64,000 bases of DNA from Synechococcus sp. HK05 (GCF_019104765.1 NZ_JAHRXJ010000002.1:291879-355878), one strand, 5' to 3'. Counted from the stretch's first letter, positions 47,973 through 57,618 are shown. Made by a program: numbers and translations. The notes: a model not told the origin generated them from the letters alone.

Positions 47973-48905
47973 ATGGCTGAGCTGCTGGTCAGCGCCCCCG
48001 CCAAAATCAACCTGCATCTGGAGGTGCTGGGGCTGCGGCCCGATGGCTTCCACGAGCTGGCGATGGTGATGCAAACGCTCGATCTCGCCGATCAGCTGCG
48101 TCTGCGGCCCACGGCCGATGGCCGCATCAGCCTCAGCTGCCAACGCAGCGATCTGCCCACCGATGGCAGCAACCTGATTGTGAAGGCAGCCGAGCTGCTC
48201 AAGGCCCGGGTGGGGCTGCCGGAGCTGGGGGCATCGATTGAGCTGGATAAACGCATTCCCATTGGTGCGGGTCTGGCGGGCGGCTCGAGCGATGGCGCGG
48301 CTGCTTTGGTGGGGCTCAACGCCCTGTGGGGTTGTGGCTTCAGCCATGCGCAACTGCTGGAGATGGCGGCTCAGCTGGGCTCCGATATGCCCTTCTGCAT
48401 CGATGGCGGCACCCAGCTCTGCTTCGGGCGCGGCGAAGTGCTCGAGCCGGCCGCTCTGGCGGCTCCCCCAGCCCTGGGCGTGCTGCTGATCAAGCATCCC
48501 GAGGCGAGCGTGTCCACGCCCTGGGCCTATGGCCGCTGCCGCGACCAGCGCGGCGATTTTTATCTGAGCCGTGAATCTGATTTCGAGCAGCGCCGCCAGG
48601 CCCTGCGGCAGGGCCCGCTGCTGGAGGCCCTGGCCGGCCAGCGCCCCCTGGCACCCCTGCGCAACGACCTCCAGGCGGTGGTGGAGCCGGAGGTGGCCAG
48701 CGTGCGCGACGGCTTGGCCCTGCTGCGCCAGGCCGGCGATGCCCTGGTGGTGGCGATGAGCGGCTCGGGCCCCAGCCTGTTCGCGCTGTTTGCCGAGGTC
48801 GGTTGTGCCGAAGCCGCCCGTGATCAGCTGCAGCCGCAGCTTGAGGCCGCCGGGTTTGAGGCCTGGGTGTGCCGCTGCACCGGCTCCGGTGCCACCCTGG
48901 GCTGA
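47973..48905 (+). CDS. ispE: IspE, CDP-ME kinase
   Basis: A 310-residue GHMP kinase of the MEP isoprenoid pathway. It has [23 protein letters not shown] at the N terminus and the ATP-binding loop [19 protein letters not shown] near residue 93; the catalytic Asp lies in LGSDMPFCI. Supplies isoprenoid precursors for the quinone tails and carotenoids. Confidence 0.95.
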   Translation: MAELLVSAPAKINLHLEVLGLRPDGFHELAMVMQTLDLADQLRLRPTADGRISLSCQRSDLPTDGSNLIVKAAELLKARVGLPELGASIELDKRIPIGAGLAGGSSDGAAALVGLNALWGCGFSHAQLLEMAAQLGSDMPFCIDGGTQLCFGRGEVLEPAALAAPPALGVLLIKHPEASVSTPWAYGRCRDQRGDFYLSRESDFEQRRQALRQGPLLEALAGQRPLAPLRNDLQAVVEPEVASVRDGLALLRQAGDALVVAMSGSGPSLFALFAEVGCAEAARDQLQPQLEAAGFEAWVCRCTGSGATLG

Positions 48906-48925
48906 CGCCTCATCCCGCCAACCCC

Positions 48926-49291
48926 GTGAGCGAGAAGCCCGCCGCCGCCGCCACGCCTGACGCCACACCCGACGCACCGGCCACTCCCGATGCCACGGCC
49001 CCCAAGCGCCAACGCAAGGGGCCGATCAGCTTTCTGAGTGGCTCGCTCACCAGCTTTGGGTTTGGCTGGCTGGCGCTGCAGCTGGCGCAGCGGATCGTGG
49101 GCTACTACGCCGAGCATCCCCCCCACTACGACGTGCGCTTTGCCCAGAGCATCGCCGTGTTTATGAAAACGCTGATCGTGGGCATGAGCTTTCTGGCCAC
49201 CTTCACCTTCGCCTTCGTGGGTCTGGGCCTGTTTTTCACATTCCTGCGCAGCTTGATGCCGGGTTGGAGCGAAGCGGAACAAACTCCCTAG
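48926..49291 (+). CDS. DUF3082-family membrane protein
   Basis: A 121-residue protein with an Ala/Thr/Pro N-terminal region (residues 1-35) and a conserved core with two hydrophobic segments: PISFLSGSLTSFGFGWLALQLAQRIV and FMKTLIVGMSFLATFTFAFVGLGLFF. This matches cyanobacterial DUF3082. Start is GTG at 48926. Function unknown. Confidence 0.8.
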   Translation: MSEKPAAAATPDATPDAPATPDATAPKRQRKGPISFLSGSLTSFGFGWLALQLAQRIVGYYAEHPPHYDVRFAQSIAVFMKTLIVGMSFLATFTFAFVGLGLFFTFLRSLMPGWSEAEQTP

Positions 49292-49317
49292 CCTGGGAGG
49301 GCGTCGTCTCGCGGCCG

Positions 49318-49413
49318 ATGACAGCCCATGATCTGCAGCTGCTGGTGCTGCTCCTCTCGCCCGGCATGTTGCTGTCGGTGCTGCTGCTCGTGACCTTTGC
49401 CGCAGGCGGCTGA
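49318..49413 (+). CDS. 31-residue single-helix membrane microprotein (candidate)
   Basis: An ATG frame of 31 codons between DUF3082 and pdhB: short polar head MTAHDLQ, one long hydrophobic helix (LLVLLLSPGMLLSVLLLVTFAA) and a GG end. This is the architecture of the small transmembrane subunits of PSI, PSII, cytochrome b6f or NDH-1, but the sequence is not one I can name. The frame starts 26 bases after the DUF3082 stop and ends 47 before pdhB. No strong ribosome-binding site is visible. Confidence 0.5.
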   Translation: MTAHDLQLLVLLLSPGMLLSVLLLVTFAAGG

Positions 49414-49460
49414 GATAAGTTGGCGCAGCGACCGGCCTGAGCCGGACTGAGTGCTCCGCT

Positions 49461-50444
49461 GTGGCTGAGACCCTGCTGTTCAACGCCCTGCGCGAAGCCA
49501 TCGATGAAGAGATGGCTCGCGATCCCCACGTGTGCGTGATGGGGGAAGACGTGGGCCAGTACGGCGGCTCCTACAAGGTCACCAAAGACCTCTACGACAA
49601 ATACGGCGAACTGCGGGTGCTGGACACCCCGATCGCTGAGAACGCCTTCACCGGCATGGCCGTGGGCGCCGCGATGACGGGCCTGCGCCCGATCGTGGAG
49701 GGCATGAACATGGGCTTCCTGCTGCTCGCGTTCAACCAGATCTCCAACAACATGGGGATGCTCCGCTACACCAGCGGCGGCAACTACACCATTCCGGCTG
49801 TGGTGCGTGGGCCTGGCGGTGTGGGCCGGCAGCTCGGCGCTGAGCACAGCCAGCGCCTCGAGGCCTACTTCCATGCGGTGCCCGGCATCAAGATCGTGGC
49901 GGTGAGCACCCCCACCAACGCCAAGGGCCTGATGAAGGCCGCCATCCGCGACAACAACCCCGTGCTCTTCTTTGAGCACGTGCTGCTCTACAACCTCTCC
50001 GAGGACATCCCTTCCGGCGATTACACCTGCGCCCTCGACCAGGCCGATCTGGTGAAGGAGGGCTCCGACGTGACGATCCTCACCTACTCGCGCATGCGCC
50101 ACCACTGCCTCAAGGCGGTGGAGCAGCTGGAGAAAGACGGCGTGAGCGTGGAACTGATCGATCTGATCAGCCTCAAGCCCTTCGACATGGAGACCATCTC
50201 CCGTTCGATCCGCAAGACCCACAAGGTGCTGATCGTGGAGGAGTGCATGAAAACCGGTGGCATCGGCGCCGAGCTGATGGCCTTGATCACCGAGCAGTGC
50301 TTCGATGATCTCGATTGCCGTCCGGTGCGCTTGTCCTCCCAGGACATCCCCACCCCGTACAACGGCACCCTCGAAAACCTCACGATCATTCAGCCCCATC
50401 AGATCGTGGAAGCGGCCAAGGCGCTCAAGAGCGGCCAGGTCTGA
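49461..50444 (+). CDS. pdhB: PdhB, pyruvate dehydrogenase E1 beta subunit
   Basis: A 327-residue transketolase-like subunit: [32 protein letters not shown] start, [21 protein letters not shown], and the C-terminal domain [21 protein letters not shown] ... [16 protein letters not shown]. It forms E1 with PdhA, which is elsewhere, for pyruvate to acetyl-CoA conversion. GTG start at 49461. Confidence 0.95.
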   Translation: MAETLLFNALREAIDEEMARDPHVCVMGEDVGQYGGSYKVTKDLYDKYGELRVLDTPIAENAFTGMAVGAAMTGLRPIVEGMNMGFLLLAFNQISNNMGMLRYTSGGNYTIPAVVRGPGGVGRQLGAEHSQRLEAYFHAVPGIKIVAVSTPTNAKGLMKAAIRDNNPVLFFEHVLLYNLSEDIPSGDYTCALDQADLVKEGSDVTILTYSRMRHHCLKAVEQLEKDGVSVELIDLISLKPFDMETISRSIRKTHKVLIVEECMKTGGIGAELMALITEQCFDDLDCRPVRLSSQDIPTPYNGTLENLTIIQPHQIVEAAKALKSGQV

Positions 50445-50534
50445 TCGGCGGGTCGGCGGCAGGGGTCAGGCCCCGGTTCCACACCGCCGACCCTCACCCC
50501 CGTTTCCCTCACAACACCGACCCCTCAAACACCG

Positions 50535-52016
50535 ATGGCGCGTCAACAGGGGTGGTTTGCCCTGATCCTGGCTCTGGCGATCGCGGCTGGAGCCGTGTTG
50601 GCCAGCTTCCCGCTGCAGTTGGGCCTCGACCTCAGAGGCGGTAGCCAGCTCACCCTGCAGGTGTTGCCTGCCGGTGCGATCAAGCAGGTGAAGGGCGAAC
50701 AGCTCGAGGCGGTGAAGGATGTGCTCGATCGCCGCATCAACGGCCTCGGTGTGGCGGAATCCACGCTTCAGAGCGTGGGCGACGATCAATTGGTGCTCCA
50801 GCTCCCAGGTGAGCAGGACCCCAGCCGTGCCGCCAAGGTGCTGGGTACCACCGCCCTGCTCGAATTCCGGGCCCAGAAACCCGGCACCGAAGAGGAGATG
50901 ACGGGGCTCTTGAAGCTCAAGCGCCAGGCGGTGGCGGTGCTCAATCAGAGCCGGGCCCAGCAGGCCGCTGGCGATCAGCAGCCTGAGATCAAAACTGAAG
51001 AGCTCGCCAAGGCCCTCGATCAGCTGGGGGTGAAGGTGCCCCCCGGCAGCAGCGAAACCGATCAGCTGGAGCTGCTGCTGGCGGAGGTGAATCAGCGCAT
51101 CGTCGCCCTCTACGAACCACCACAACTCACCGGTAAAGACCTCACCAGTGCCGGTCGCCAGCAACAGCAAACTGGCAGCGGCTGGGACGTGACGCTCGCC
51201 TTCACCAGTGAGGGTGGGCGCAAGTTTGCTGAGCTCACCCAGGGCATCGCCGGCACAGGCCGGCTGCTTGGGATCGTGCTCGATGGCCGCTCCATCAGCG
51301 AGGCCAGCGTGGGGCCCGAGTTCAAGCCCGCCGGCATCACCGGTGGCGCCGCCAGCATCACCGGCAACTTCAGCGCGGAAGAAGCCCGCGATCTCGAGGT
51401 GCAGTTGCGCGGTGGTTCGCTTCCGCTACCGGTGAAAGTGATCGAGCAGCGCACGATCGGCGCCACGCTTGGGGCTGAAAATGTTCAGCGCAGCCTCTCC
51501 GCAGGCCTGTTCGGCCTCGCGCTGGTGGCTGTGTTCATGGTGGTGATGTATCGCCTGCCGGGCTTTGTGGCGGTGGTGGCGCTGGCGCTCTATGCCCTGT
51601 TCAACCTCGCGCTCTACGCCCTGATTCCCGTAACCCTCACCCTGCCGGGGATCGCGGGATTCATCCTCTCGATCGGCATCGCTGTGGATGCCAACGTGCT
51701 GATCTTTGAGCGGGTGAAGGAGGAGCTCCGGCGCGGTAACAGCTTGATCCGCTCCATTGATGCCGGCTTCTCCCTCGCCTTCTCCTCGATCCTCGATGGG
51801 CATGTCACCGGCCTGATCAGCTGTGCGGCGCTGTTTGCCTTGGGCACGGGATTGGTGAAGGGCTTCGCGCTCACGCTCGGCATCGGCCTGGTGCTGAGCC
51901 TGTTCACTGCCCTGAGCTGCACCCGCACCCTGTTGCGCCTGCTGATGGGGTACTCCGGTTTGCGCCGCCCCACGTTCTTTCTGCCCGCTGCCCAGCTGCC
52001 CGGGAGCGCTTCCTGA
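50535..52016 (+). CDS. secD: SecD, protein translocase accessory subunit
   Basis: A 493-residue protein with one N-terminal transmembrane helix (LILALAIAAGAVLASFPLQLGLDLRGG, the latter the SecD motif), a large periplasmic or lumenal P1 region (residues 35-310) and five more helices. These carry LGAENVQRSLSAG and SIGIAVDANVLIFERVKEEL, the RND-like proton-channel motif. Its stop overlaps the secF ATG by one base (TGATG). Confidence 0.96.
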   Translation: MARQQGWFALILALAIAAGAVLASFPLQLGLDLRGGSQLTLQVLPAGAIKQVKGEQLEAVKDVLDRRINGLGVAESTLQSVGDDQLVLQLPGEQDPSRAAKVLGTTALLEFRAQKPGTEEEMTGLLKLKRQAVAVLNQSRAQQAAGDQQPEIKTEELAKALDQLGVKVPPGSSETDQLELLLAEVNQRIVALYEPPQLTGKDLTSAGRQQQQTGSGWDVTLAFTSEGGRKFAELTQGIAGTGRLLGIVLDGRSISEASVGPEFKPAGITGGAASITGNFSAEEARDLEVQLRGGSLPLPVKVIEQRTIGATLGAENVQRSLSAGLFGLALVAVFMVVMYRLPGFVAVVALALYALFNLALYALIPVTLTLPGIAGFILSIGIAVDANVLIFERVKEELRRGNSLIRSIDAGFSLAFSSILDGHVTGLISCAALFALGTGLVKGFALTLGIGLVLSLFTALSCTRTLLRLLMGYSGLRRPTFFLPAAQLPGSAS

Positions 52017-53008
52017 TGACCGCCAGTACCCCCGCTCCCCAGATGGCTGCCTCCGCCATGGCTGAGCCACGTTTTCGGATCACGCGCATTCGCCGCCAGG
52101 GCTGGCTCGTGTCGGGGCTGGCGGTTCTGCTCAGCCTCGTGGGCATGGCCCTCTGCTGGAGCAATCCCCGCATCGCTGCCCCCCTGCGCCCCGGGCTTGA
52201 TTTCACCGGTGGCACCCAGCTGCAGATTGAGCGCAGCTGCACGGGCGCTGATTGCGCCGCGCTTACGGCGGATGCCGTGCAACAACGATTGGCAGACATC
52301 TCCTTACCGCCGGTGGCTGGTGCGGAGCCGCCTCGGCTCAGCAGTGCTCGCGTGCAGGTGCTGGATGGCGGTCGCTCGCTCGAGCTGCGCTTGCCGGATT
52401 TGGAGCCCGAGCAAACCCAGGCGTTGATTGATGGCCTCACCCCGCTGATCGGTGCGGTGAATCCGGCGCAGTTGTCGGTGAACACCATCGGACCGTCTCT
52501 CGGAGGCCAGCTGCTGCGCAGCAGTGCCGTGTCGTTGCTGGTGAGCTTTGCCTTGATCGCGGCCTACATCAGCTTCCGCTACGACGGTATCTATGCCGGT
52601 TTAGCTCTGCTCTGCCTGGCCCACGACGTGTTGATCACCTGCGGCGTCTTCGCCTGGTTGGGTTTGCTGCGTGGTGTGGAAGTGGATTCACTCTTTGCCG
52701 TGGCTCTGATCACCGTGGCCGGTTATTCGGTGAACGACACCGTGGTGGTGTTTGATCGAATCCGCGAGCAACGGCGCGAGTATCGCGAGCTGGGGCTCTC
52801 CGACCAGGTGGATCTGGCGGTGGATGCCACCCTCACCCGCTCGCTCTACACCTCCTTCACCACCCTGCTGCCGTTGATCGCCCTGTTGCTGTTTGGTGGC
52901 GGCAGCCTCTTCTGGTTCGCCGTGGCGCTCACCGTGGGCATCGGCGTGGGCAGCTGGTCGAGCATTGGCATCGCACCCACCCTGCTGCCACTCCTGGCGC
53001 GTCGATGA
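52016..53008 (+). CDS. secF: SecF, protein translocase accessory subunit
   Basis: A 330-residue partner of SecD: N-terminal helix, GLDFTGGTQLQIE, periplasmic domain, then five helices with ALITVAGYSVNDTVVVFDRIRE. SecDF pulls translocated proteins across the plasma or thylakoid membrane using the proton gradient. Its stop overlaps the ATG of the small downstream membrane gene by 4 bases. Confidence 0.95.
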   Translation: MTASTPAPQMAASAMAEPRFRITRIRRQGWLVSGLAVLLSLVGMALCWSNPRIAAPLRPGLDFTGGTQLQIERSCTGADCAALTADAVQQRLADISLPPVAGAEPPRLSSARVQVLDGGRSLELRLPDLEPEQTQALIDGLTPLIGAVNPAQLSVNTIGPSLGGQLLRSSAVSLLVSFALIAAYISFRYDGIYAGLALLCLAHDVLITCGVFAWLGLLRGVEVDSLFAVALITVAGYSVNDTVVVFDRIREQRREYRELGLSDQVDLAVDATLTRSLYTSFTTLLPLIALLLFGGGSLFWFAVALTVGIGVGSWSSIGIAPTLLPLLARR

Positions 53009-53211
53009 GGGATGCAGGGCGCCCTCCGCGCCGGCCACTGCCGCTGATCCCGCTGCTGCTGGTGCTTCTCGCTCTGCTGGATCTGCGCACGGAGCTGCAG
53101 CTCCTGCTGGATCACTTCACCTTCAGCAGCCTGGTGGAAATTCCCCGCCACCATCCCCTGGCCCTGGTGGTGTTGCTGTGCGCGCCCTGGTTGTTCCAGC
53201 GTTCCCGCTGA
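53005..53211 (+). CDS. Small membrane protein coupled to secF
   Basis: A 68-residue protein with a basic head (MRDAGRPPRR), a first hydrophobic helix (PLIPLLLVLLALLDL), an amphipathic middle (RTELQLLLDHFTFSSLVEIPRHH) and a second helix (PLALVVLLCAPWLFQ). Not recognised. The 4-base overlap with secF means translational coupling, so an accessory role near SecDF is a reasonable guess only. Confidence 0.7.
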   Translation: MRDAGRPPRRPLPLIPLLLVLLALLDLRTELQLLLDHFTFSSLVEIPRHHPLALVVLLCAPWLFQRSR

Positions 53212-53222
53212 GCTCGCCGCGC

Positions 53223-54224
53223 TTACACCCAGCGATCCATGATCTGCTCCACCAGCACCCGCTGGGAGAGCACCTGCAACACCACCACCAGCGGTAAGGC
53301 CAGCAGCACGCCCGGGAGTCCGAGCAAGGCGCCAAGGCTCAACTGAGCCATCAGCGCCACCGTGGGCAGCAGGTTCACCGTGCGGCTGAGCAGCAGCGGG
53401 GTGAGCAGGAAGGCTTCTGCGTTTTGCAGCACCAGCCGCAGGATCAACACCTGCAAGGCCAGCGCTGGCGACACCAACAGCGCCACGGCCAGGGGCAAGA
53501 GCGTGGCCACGGTGGGGCCGATGGTGGGCACAAACGTGAGTAGGCCGCACACCAGGCCGCTCAACAGGGCCAGCGGCACCTTGAGCGCCGCCAGGCCAGC
53601 CCAGGTGAGCAGAAACACCGCGCTGGCCGAGATCGTCATCCCCGCCAGCCACCCCCCCAAGGCTTGGCGGCAGGCGCTGAGCAGTTCCCCGGCCAGGCTG
53701 CGGTAGTGGGCGGGGGTGGCTGCCAGCACCAAGCGTTGGTGGCTGCGGGGATCCAGCACCAGCAGCAGGGCCAGCAGCACCATCAGCAGCAGCTGAATCG
53801 TGCCGTTGGCAGCACCGCCTGCAAAACCGAGCAGCTGCCCGCCGAGGGGTTGCAGCTTGTCGAAGGTGGCCAGCTCGGCCACGCGGCCCTCCAGGCTTTC
53901 CAGCATCGCCACCCCGCCCACCAGTTCCCCCACCCGGCTCAGCAGAGCCGGGACCAACTGGGTGAACTGTTTCACCTGCTCAATGAGCTCGGGCAACAGC
54001 ACTTCACCCAGTTGCCAGCCCCCCAGCAGCAACAGCACCACCACCACGGCCAGGGCCTGGGGGCGGTTCATCGGCGTGAATCGCCGCAGCCAGCTCACGG
54101 GCACATCCAGGGCCACCGCCAGCACCACGGCACCGAAGAGCACCAGCAGCACCCAGCGCAGTTCCCAGGCCAACAGCCCCAGCACCACGAGGGCCAGCAA
54201 ACCGATCAGGCCGCGCAGGGTCAT
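53223..54224 (-). CDS. AI-2E family (PerM) permease, copy 2
   Basis: A 333-residue membrane protein of the AI-2E/PerM family: eight or so helices, with PRQ...LALVVVLLLL early, the soluble central segment of helices around LVGGVAMLESLEGRV, and the family motif LTFVPTIGPTVATLLPLAVAL near residue 240. Some members export ions or signals; the substrate is unknown. It is the downstream of two tandem paralogues and overlaps the upstream one by 4 bases. Confidence 0.85.
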   Translation of the reverse strand: MTLRGLIGLLALVVLGLLAWELRWVLLVLFGAVVLAVALDVPVSWLRRFTPMNRPQALAVVVVLLLLGGWQLGEVLLPELIEQVKQFTQLVPALLSRVGELVGGVAMLESLEGRVAELATFDKLQPLGGQLLGFAGGAANGTIQLLLMVLLALLLVLDPRSHQRLVLAATPAHYRSLAGELLSACRQALGGWLAGMTISASAVFLLTWAGLAALKVPLALLSGLVCGLLTFVPTIGPTVATLLPLAVALLVSPALALQVLILRLVLQNAEAFLLTPLLLSRTVNLLPTVALMAQLSLGALLGLPGVLLALPLVVVLQVLSQRVLVEQIMDRWV

Positions 54225-55276
54225 GGTGAGAGGCGCTGGCGTTGCCAGGGATCGAGCACATCGTGGATCAACACCTCACGAATCACCACCTGCAGGCACA
54301 CAGCAAGGGGCAACGCCAGAAACAGGCCGAGCGGCCCAAACAGCACCGTGAACACAAACTGCGCCGCCAGGGTGAGACCGGGCAGCAGCTTCACCTGGTG
54401 CTGCATCACCGATGGGGTGATCAGATAGCTCTCGAGGTTTTGGATCAGCACATAGAGCCCCAGCACTGCCAGGGCTTTCCAGGGCGACACCAGCAGCGCC
54501 ACCGACATCGGGAACACGGTGCTCAAGGTGGGCCCCACGTTGGGGATCACATTCAGCAGCCCGGCCAGCAGCGCATTGGCCACCACCAATTTCACCCCCA
54601 GCAGCGAGAGGCCGATGCCCGCCAGCAGGGCCACACACAGCGAGCTGATCAGCACGCCGCCCATCCAGCTGCTGAGGGCGTCGCCGCATTGCAGCAGCAC
54701 CTCCCGCAGGCGGCGCCGATAAAAGGAGGGGGCCAGCAACACAGCCACCTCGCGGTAGGCGGTGGGCTGTACGGCAATCATCAGCGCCACCGCCAGCACA
54801 AACAGCAGCTGGATCAGCCCACCCCCCAGATTTCCCGCCAGGCCGAGAAGGTTTTGCAGACCCTGCCCCAGGGCCTCATTGTTCGAGCGGCTCTCGCCCC
54901 AGCTCTGCTGGAGCCAATCGAGGGCCTGCTGGCCGTAGAGCATGCGGCTGCTCACATCCATGAGATCCCGCAGCAGTGCCCCGGCACGGTCGGCGGCCAT
55001 GGGCAACTGCAGCACCAGCTGCTGGAACTGCTCCACAAACGGCGGCACCACAGCGGCCAAGGCAACCGCCACCACCAGCAGCAAGCCCAGCAGACTCAGC
55101 AGCAGCGCCAGGGGGCGGCTGCAGCGCAACCGTTCACGCACCACCCCCACCAGCGTGCACAACGCCATGGCGAGCACCACGGCCGTGAACAGCTGAATCA
55201 CCACATGCCGCAGCGACCACAGCAACAGCGCTGCAGCCGCTGTTGCGATCAGACCGAGTGCCTGGCCGAATCGCAT
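54221..55276 (-). CDS. AI-2E family (PerM) permease, copy 1
   Basis: A 351-residue paralogue of the next gene with the same topology and the corresponding motif LLNVIPNVGPTLSTVFPMSVAL near residue 260, including QNLESYLITPSVM. The two copies have clearly diverged, so the duplication is old. The ATG at 55276 is used because upstream extension is not hydrophobic. psb28 lies 10 bases upstream. Confidence 0.87.
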   Translation of the reverse strand: MRFGQALGLIATAAAALLLWSLRHVVIQLFTAVVLAMALCTLVGVVRERLRCSRPLALLLSLLGLLLVVAVALAAVVPPFVEQFQQLVLQLPMAADRAGALLRDLMDVSSRMLYGQQALDWLQQSWGESRSNNEALGQGLQNLLGLAGNLGGGLIQLLFVLAVALMIAVQPTAYREVAVLLAPSFYRRRLREVLLQCGDALSSWMGGVLISSLCVALLAGIGLSLLGVKLVVANALLAGLLNVIPNVGPTLSTVFPMSVALLVSPWKALAVLGLYVLIQNLESYLITPSVMQHQVKLLPGLTLAAQFVFTVLFGPLGLFLALPLAVCLQVVIREVLIHDVLDPWQRQRLSP

Positions 55277-55286
55277 GGCACTCGGC

Positions 55287-55655
55287 TCACTCGGCGGTTT
55301 CGGGGTTGTCGCCAGCGCTGTCTTTCTGCGAGAAGCCGAGGTCGTGGCTGTCGGCGTAGCGCTGCGCAAAGCGCATGAAACGCTCGAAATCTTCGGGGGT
55401 TTTCCAGGTGTAGGTGGCCTCCAGGGCTGCCGGCTTGCCGTTCACAAACTTGGCGTTCACCTCCCGGGTGACCAGCTGGCCTTCCTCATCCACCATGTAC
55501 ATCCCGCCGATGTCGCCCATGCTTTCGGGGGAGAGGGCTTCGGGCTGATCGAACACAAAAATGGCCTGACCTGTGCGCCCGTCGCGGGAGCGGGTCATGC
55601 GGATATCAGGAACAACCGGCTCGTCGACACCGCGGAAGAACTGAATAGCGGCCAT
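55287..55655 (-). CDS. psb28: Psb28, photosystem II assembly protein
   Basis: A 122-residue soluble thylakoid-associated protein. The opening [23 protein letters not shown] and the block [29 protein letters not shown] are the Psb28 signature. It binds the cytoplasmic side of PSII assembly intermediates containing CP47. The C-terminal acidic tail is typical. It shares a strand with the PerM pair and mnmH. Confidence 0.96.
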   Translation of the reverse strand: MAAIQFFRGVDEPVVPDIRMTRSRDGRTGQAIFVFDQPEALSPESMGDIGGMYMVDEEGQLVTREVNAKFVNGKPAALEATYTWKTPEDFERFMRFAQRYADSHDLGFSQKDSAGDNPETAE

Positions 55656-55680
55656 CGATCGAACCCAGCAAACCCTGATC

Positions 55681-56754
55681 CTAGGCAGCGTTCCGGCCTT
55701 GGGCCTTGATCACACCACGGCTGATCAGCTGGTCGGCGGCGGCATCGGCACTCAGTCCCGATAGATCCACATGCCCCAGCAGTTGGTGCTGATTGGAGCC
55801 GCCATGCCGTTCCAATTCGTGGTCGTAGCAGCGGTCGTAGTAATCGAGCATTTGGCGCGCGGCCTCTCCCCACTGCTGCTCGGCAATGGCCGCCAGGGCG
55901 GCGCTGGTGCGTTGGGGCCCCAGCCGCCGGGCGATGCGTTCGGTCGCCTCGCGCAGGGCGCTGGGGTCTTGAACGCCGTACACCGCCACCAGCTGCTCCA
56001 GCCGTTCCTCCAGCGGCCGGCGAATTTCCAGCAGTGGCGCGGCCTGCATCTGGCGCCAGAGCCCTGCGGGAATGCGGCAGCGGCCCACCTGCGCGCTCTC
56101 GGCCTCCACCCAGATCTGTTCCGCCTCCCGCAGCCCTTCAAGGGTGATGGCAATGCGGTTTTCGTAGTGCTCGGTGCTGGGCTGGGGCGGCATCCCGAGG
56201 CTGCCGAAGCTGCTGCCGCGGTGGTGGGCTAACCCCTCCAGATCCACCACGGCCGCCTGCCGATTGGCCAGGGCGAGCAAGAGATCGGTTTTGCCGCTGC
56301 CGGTGCGTCCCCCCATCAAATGGATCGGCCAGCTGCACTCGAAGCGCTCCAGCACCCAGCGGCGGAAGGCTTTGTAGCCACCCTCCAGCAGCAGCACAGA
56401 GAGATCCAGCTGGGTTGCCAGCCAGGCCATGCTTTCGGAGCGCATGCCGCCACGCCAGCAGTGCAGCCGCAGCGGCTCTCCATCGCTTTCCGCGGCCAGG
56501 GCCTTCAGCTGGCGGCCTAGCTCCCCGAGCCGGGGTCCCACCAGTTCAAGCCCCAGCTGCACCGCCGCCTGGCGGCCCTGTTGCTTGTAGGTGGTGCCGA
56601 CGGCAGCACGTTCGTCGTCGCTGAACAGCGGCAGGTTGCGGGCTCCGGGAATATGACCCTGGGCAAACTCGGCTGGTGCCCGCACATCCACCACCGGGCC
56701 CCTGCCACCCAGAAACCGTTCCACCGGTTGGCGGTTCCGTTCCATCCCCACCAT
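55681..56754 (-). CDS. mnmH: MnmH (SelU/YbbB), tRNA 2-selenouridine synthase
   Basis: About 357 residues from ATG 56754 (56745 is an alternative). An N-terminal rhodanese domain holds the catalytic Cys in [10 protein letters not shown], about residue 99 (E. coli C97), and a C-terminal P-loop domain has [12 protein letters not shown]. The enzyme geranylates and selenates s2U34 of tRNAs. A selenophosphate synthetase gene is not in this window, so selenation cannot be confirmed. Confidence 0.92.
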   Translation of the reverse strand: MVGMERNRQPVERFLGGRGPVVDVRAPAEFAQGHIPGARNLPLFSDDERAAVGTTYKQQGRQAAVQLGLELVGPRLGELGRQLKALAAESDGEPLRLHCWRGGMRSESMAWLATQLDLSVLLLEGGYKAFRRWVLERFECSWPIHLMGGRTGSGKTDLLLALANRQAAVVDLEGLAHHRGSSFGSLGMPPQPSTEHYENRIAITLEGLREAEQIWVEAESAQVGRCRIPAGLWRQMQAAPLLEIRRPLEERLEQLVAVYGVQDPSALREATERIARRLGPQRTSAALAAIAEQQWGEAARQMLDYYDRCYDHELERHGGSNQHQLLGHVDLSGLSADAAADQLISRGVIKAQGRNAA

Positions 56755-56830
56755 CAACAAACCCGCCCCGGCCCGGCCATGCCTGACATAGTGGGCCAAC
56801 GCTGGCCCCTGGCAGGTCTGATCCCTCTAC

Positions 56831-57553
56831 ATGCTTTCCGGACCCCCCGTCACCACAACGGTTCGTGCCGACCAGTTGCTGGAGCGTTTTCTGGCGGCCA
56901 ATCCGCGCCAGCGCCGCAGCCTGCTCAGCCAGGTGCAGCAGCGCGCGGCTGAGCTCCGGCCGCTCATCCCGGAACAGATCGATCGCCTCGATGCCACCGC
57001 CGACGACTGGGCGGCGGGCCTGTTAATTCAGTTGTTGGTGGCCGAGGACGACAGCCTCAGCCAGGCTTTCCGCCAGCGTTACAGCGATGGCTGGTTGGCG
57101 GTGACCAGTGCGGCTGGCCTTGATTACGGCCCGTTGCAGCAGGCCTTGATGGATCAGGCTTTTGAAGAGGCTGATCGGCTCACCAGCGAACACTTGCGTC
57201 AACTGGCTGGTGAAGCGGCGGTGAAGCGTGGCTACGTGTATTACTCCGAAGTTCCGCCAATCGCGTCGGTGGATCTCGAAAGTTTGGATCGCCTCTGGGT
57301 GGTCTATTCCCAAGGTCGCTTCGGCTTTTCGGTGCAGATCCGCCTGCTGCGTTCCCTGAATGGCCGCTGGGAGCAGCTCTGGCCTCGGCTCGGCTGGAAG
57401 CAGGGTGGCGTCTGGACCCGTTACCCCTCCGCCTTCACCTGGTCGCTGGAAGCACCCGAGGGGCACCTTCCCCTGGTGAACCAGTTGCGGGGTGTGAGGC
57501 TGATGGATGCGCTGCTGTCGCATCCGGGGCTGCAACAGCGCGTGTCGGCCTAG
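56831..57553 (+). CDS. gun4: GUN4, Mg-chelatase cofactor
   Basis: A 240-residue protein that binds protoporphyrin IX and Mg-protoporphyrin and stimulates Mg-chelatase in chlorophyll synthesis. N-terminal helical bundle (residues 1-85), then the GUN4 core DYGPLQQALMDQAFEEADRLTSEHL, SLDRLWVVYSQGRFGFSVQ and GVWTRYPSAFTWSLEAPEGHLP. Divergent from mnmH with a 76-base gap. Confidence 0.96.
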   Translation: MLSGPPVTTTVRADQLLERFLAANPRQRRSLLSQVQQRAAELRPLIPEQIDRLDATADDWAAGLLIQLLVAEDDSLSQAFRQRYSDGWLAVTSAAGLDYGPLQQALMDQAFEEADRLTSEHLRQLAGEAAVKRGYVYYSEVPPIASVDLESLDRLWVVYSQGRFGFSVQIRLLRSLNGRWEQLWPRLGWKQGGVWTRYPSAFTWSLEAPEGHLPLVNQLRGVRLMDALLSHPGLQQRVSA

Positions 57554-57618
57554 ATCAGCGCGTCCGCTGCAGCGGTAGCTTCGAACCACTGGGCGGTGCC
57601 TCCGCCGGTTTGGGTTCG

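Noticed and set aside
47610..48977. 455-codon minus-strand frame opposite rsmA and ispE
   Set aside because: Shadow frame spanning two unrelated real genes.
54242..55378. 378-codon plus-strand His/Gln-rich frame
   Set aside because: Exact antisense of the PerM permease; the His/Gln composition arises from Leu/Val codons read backwards.
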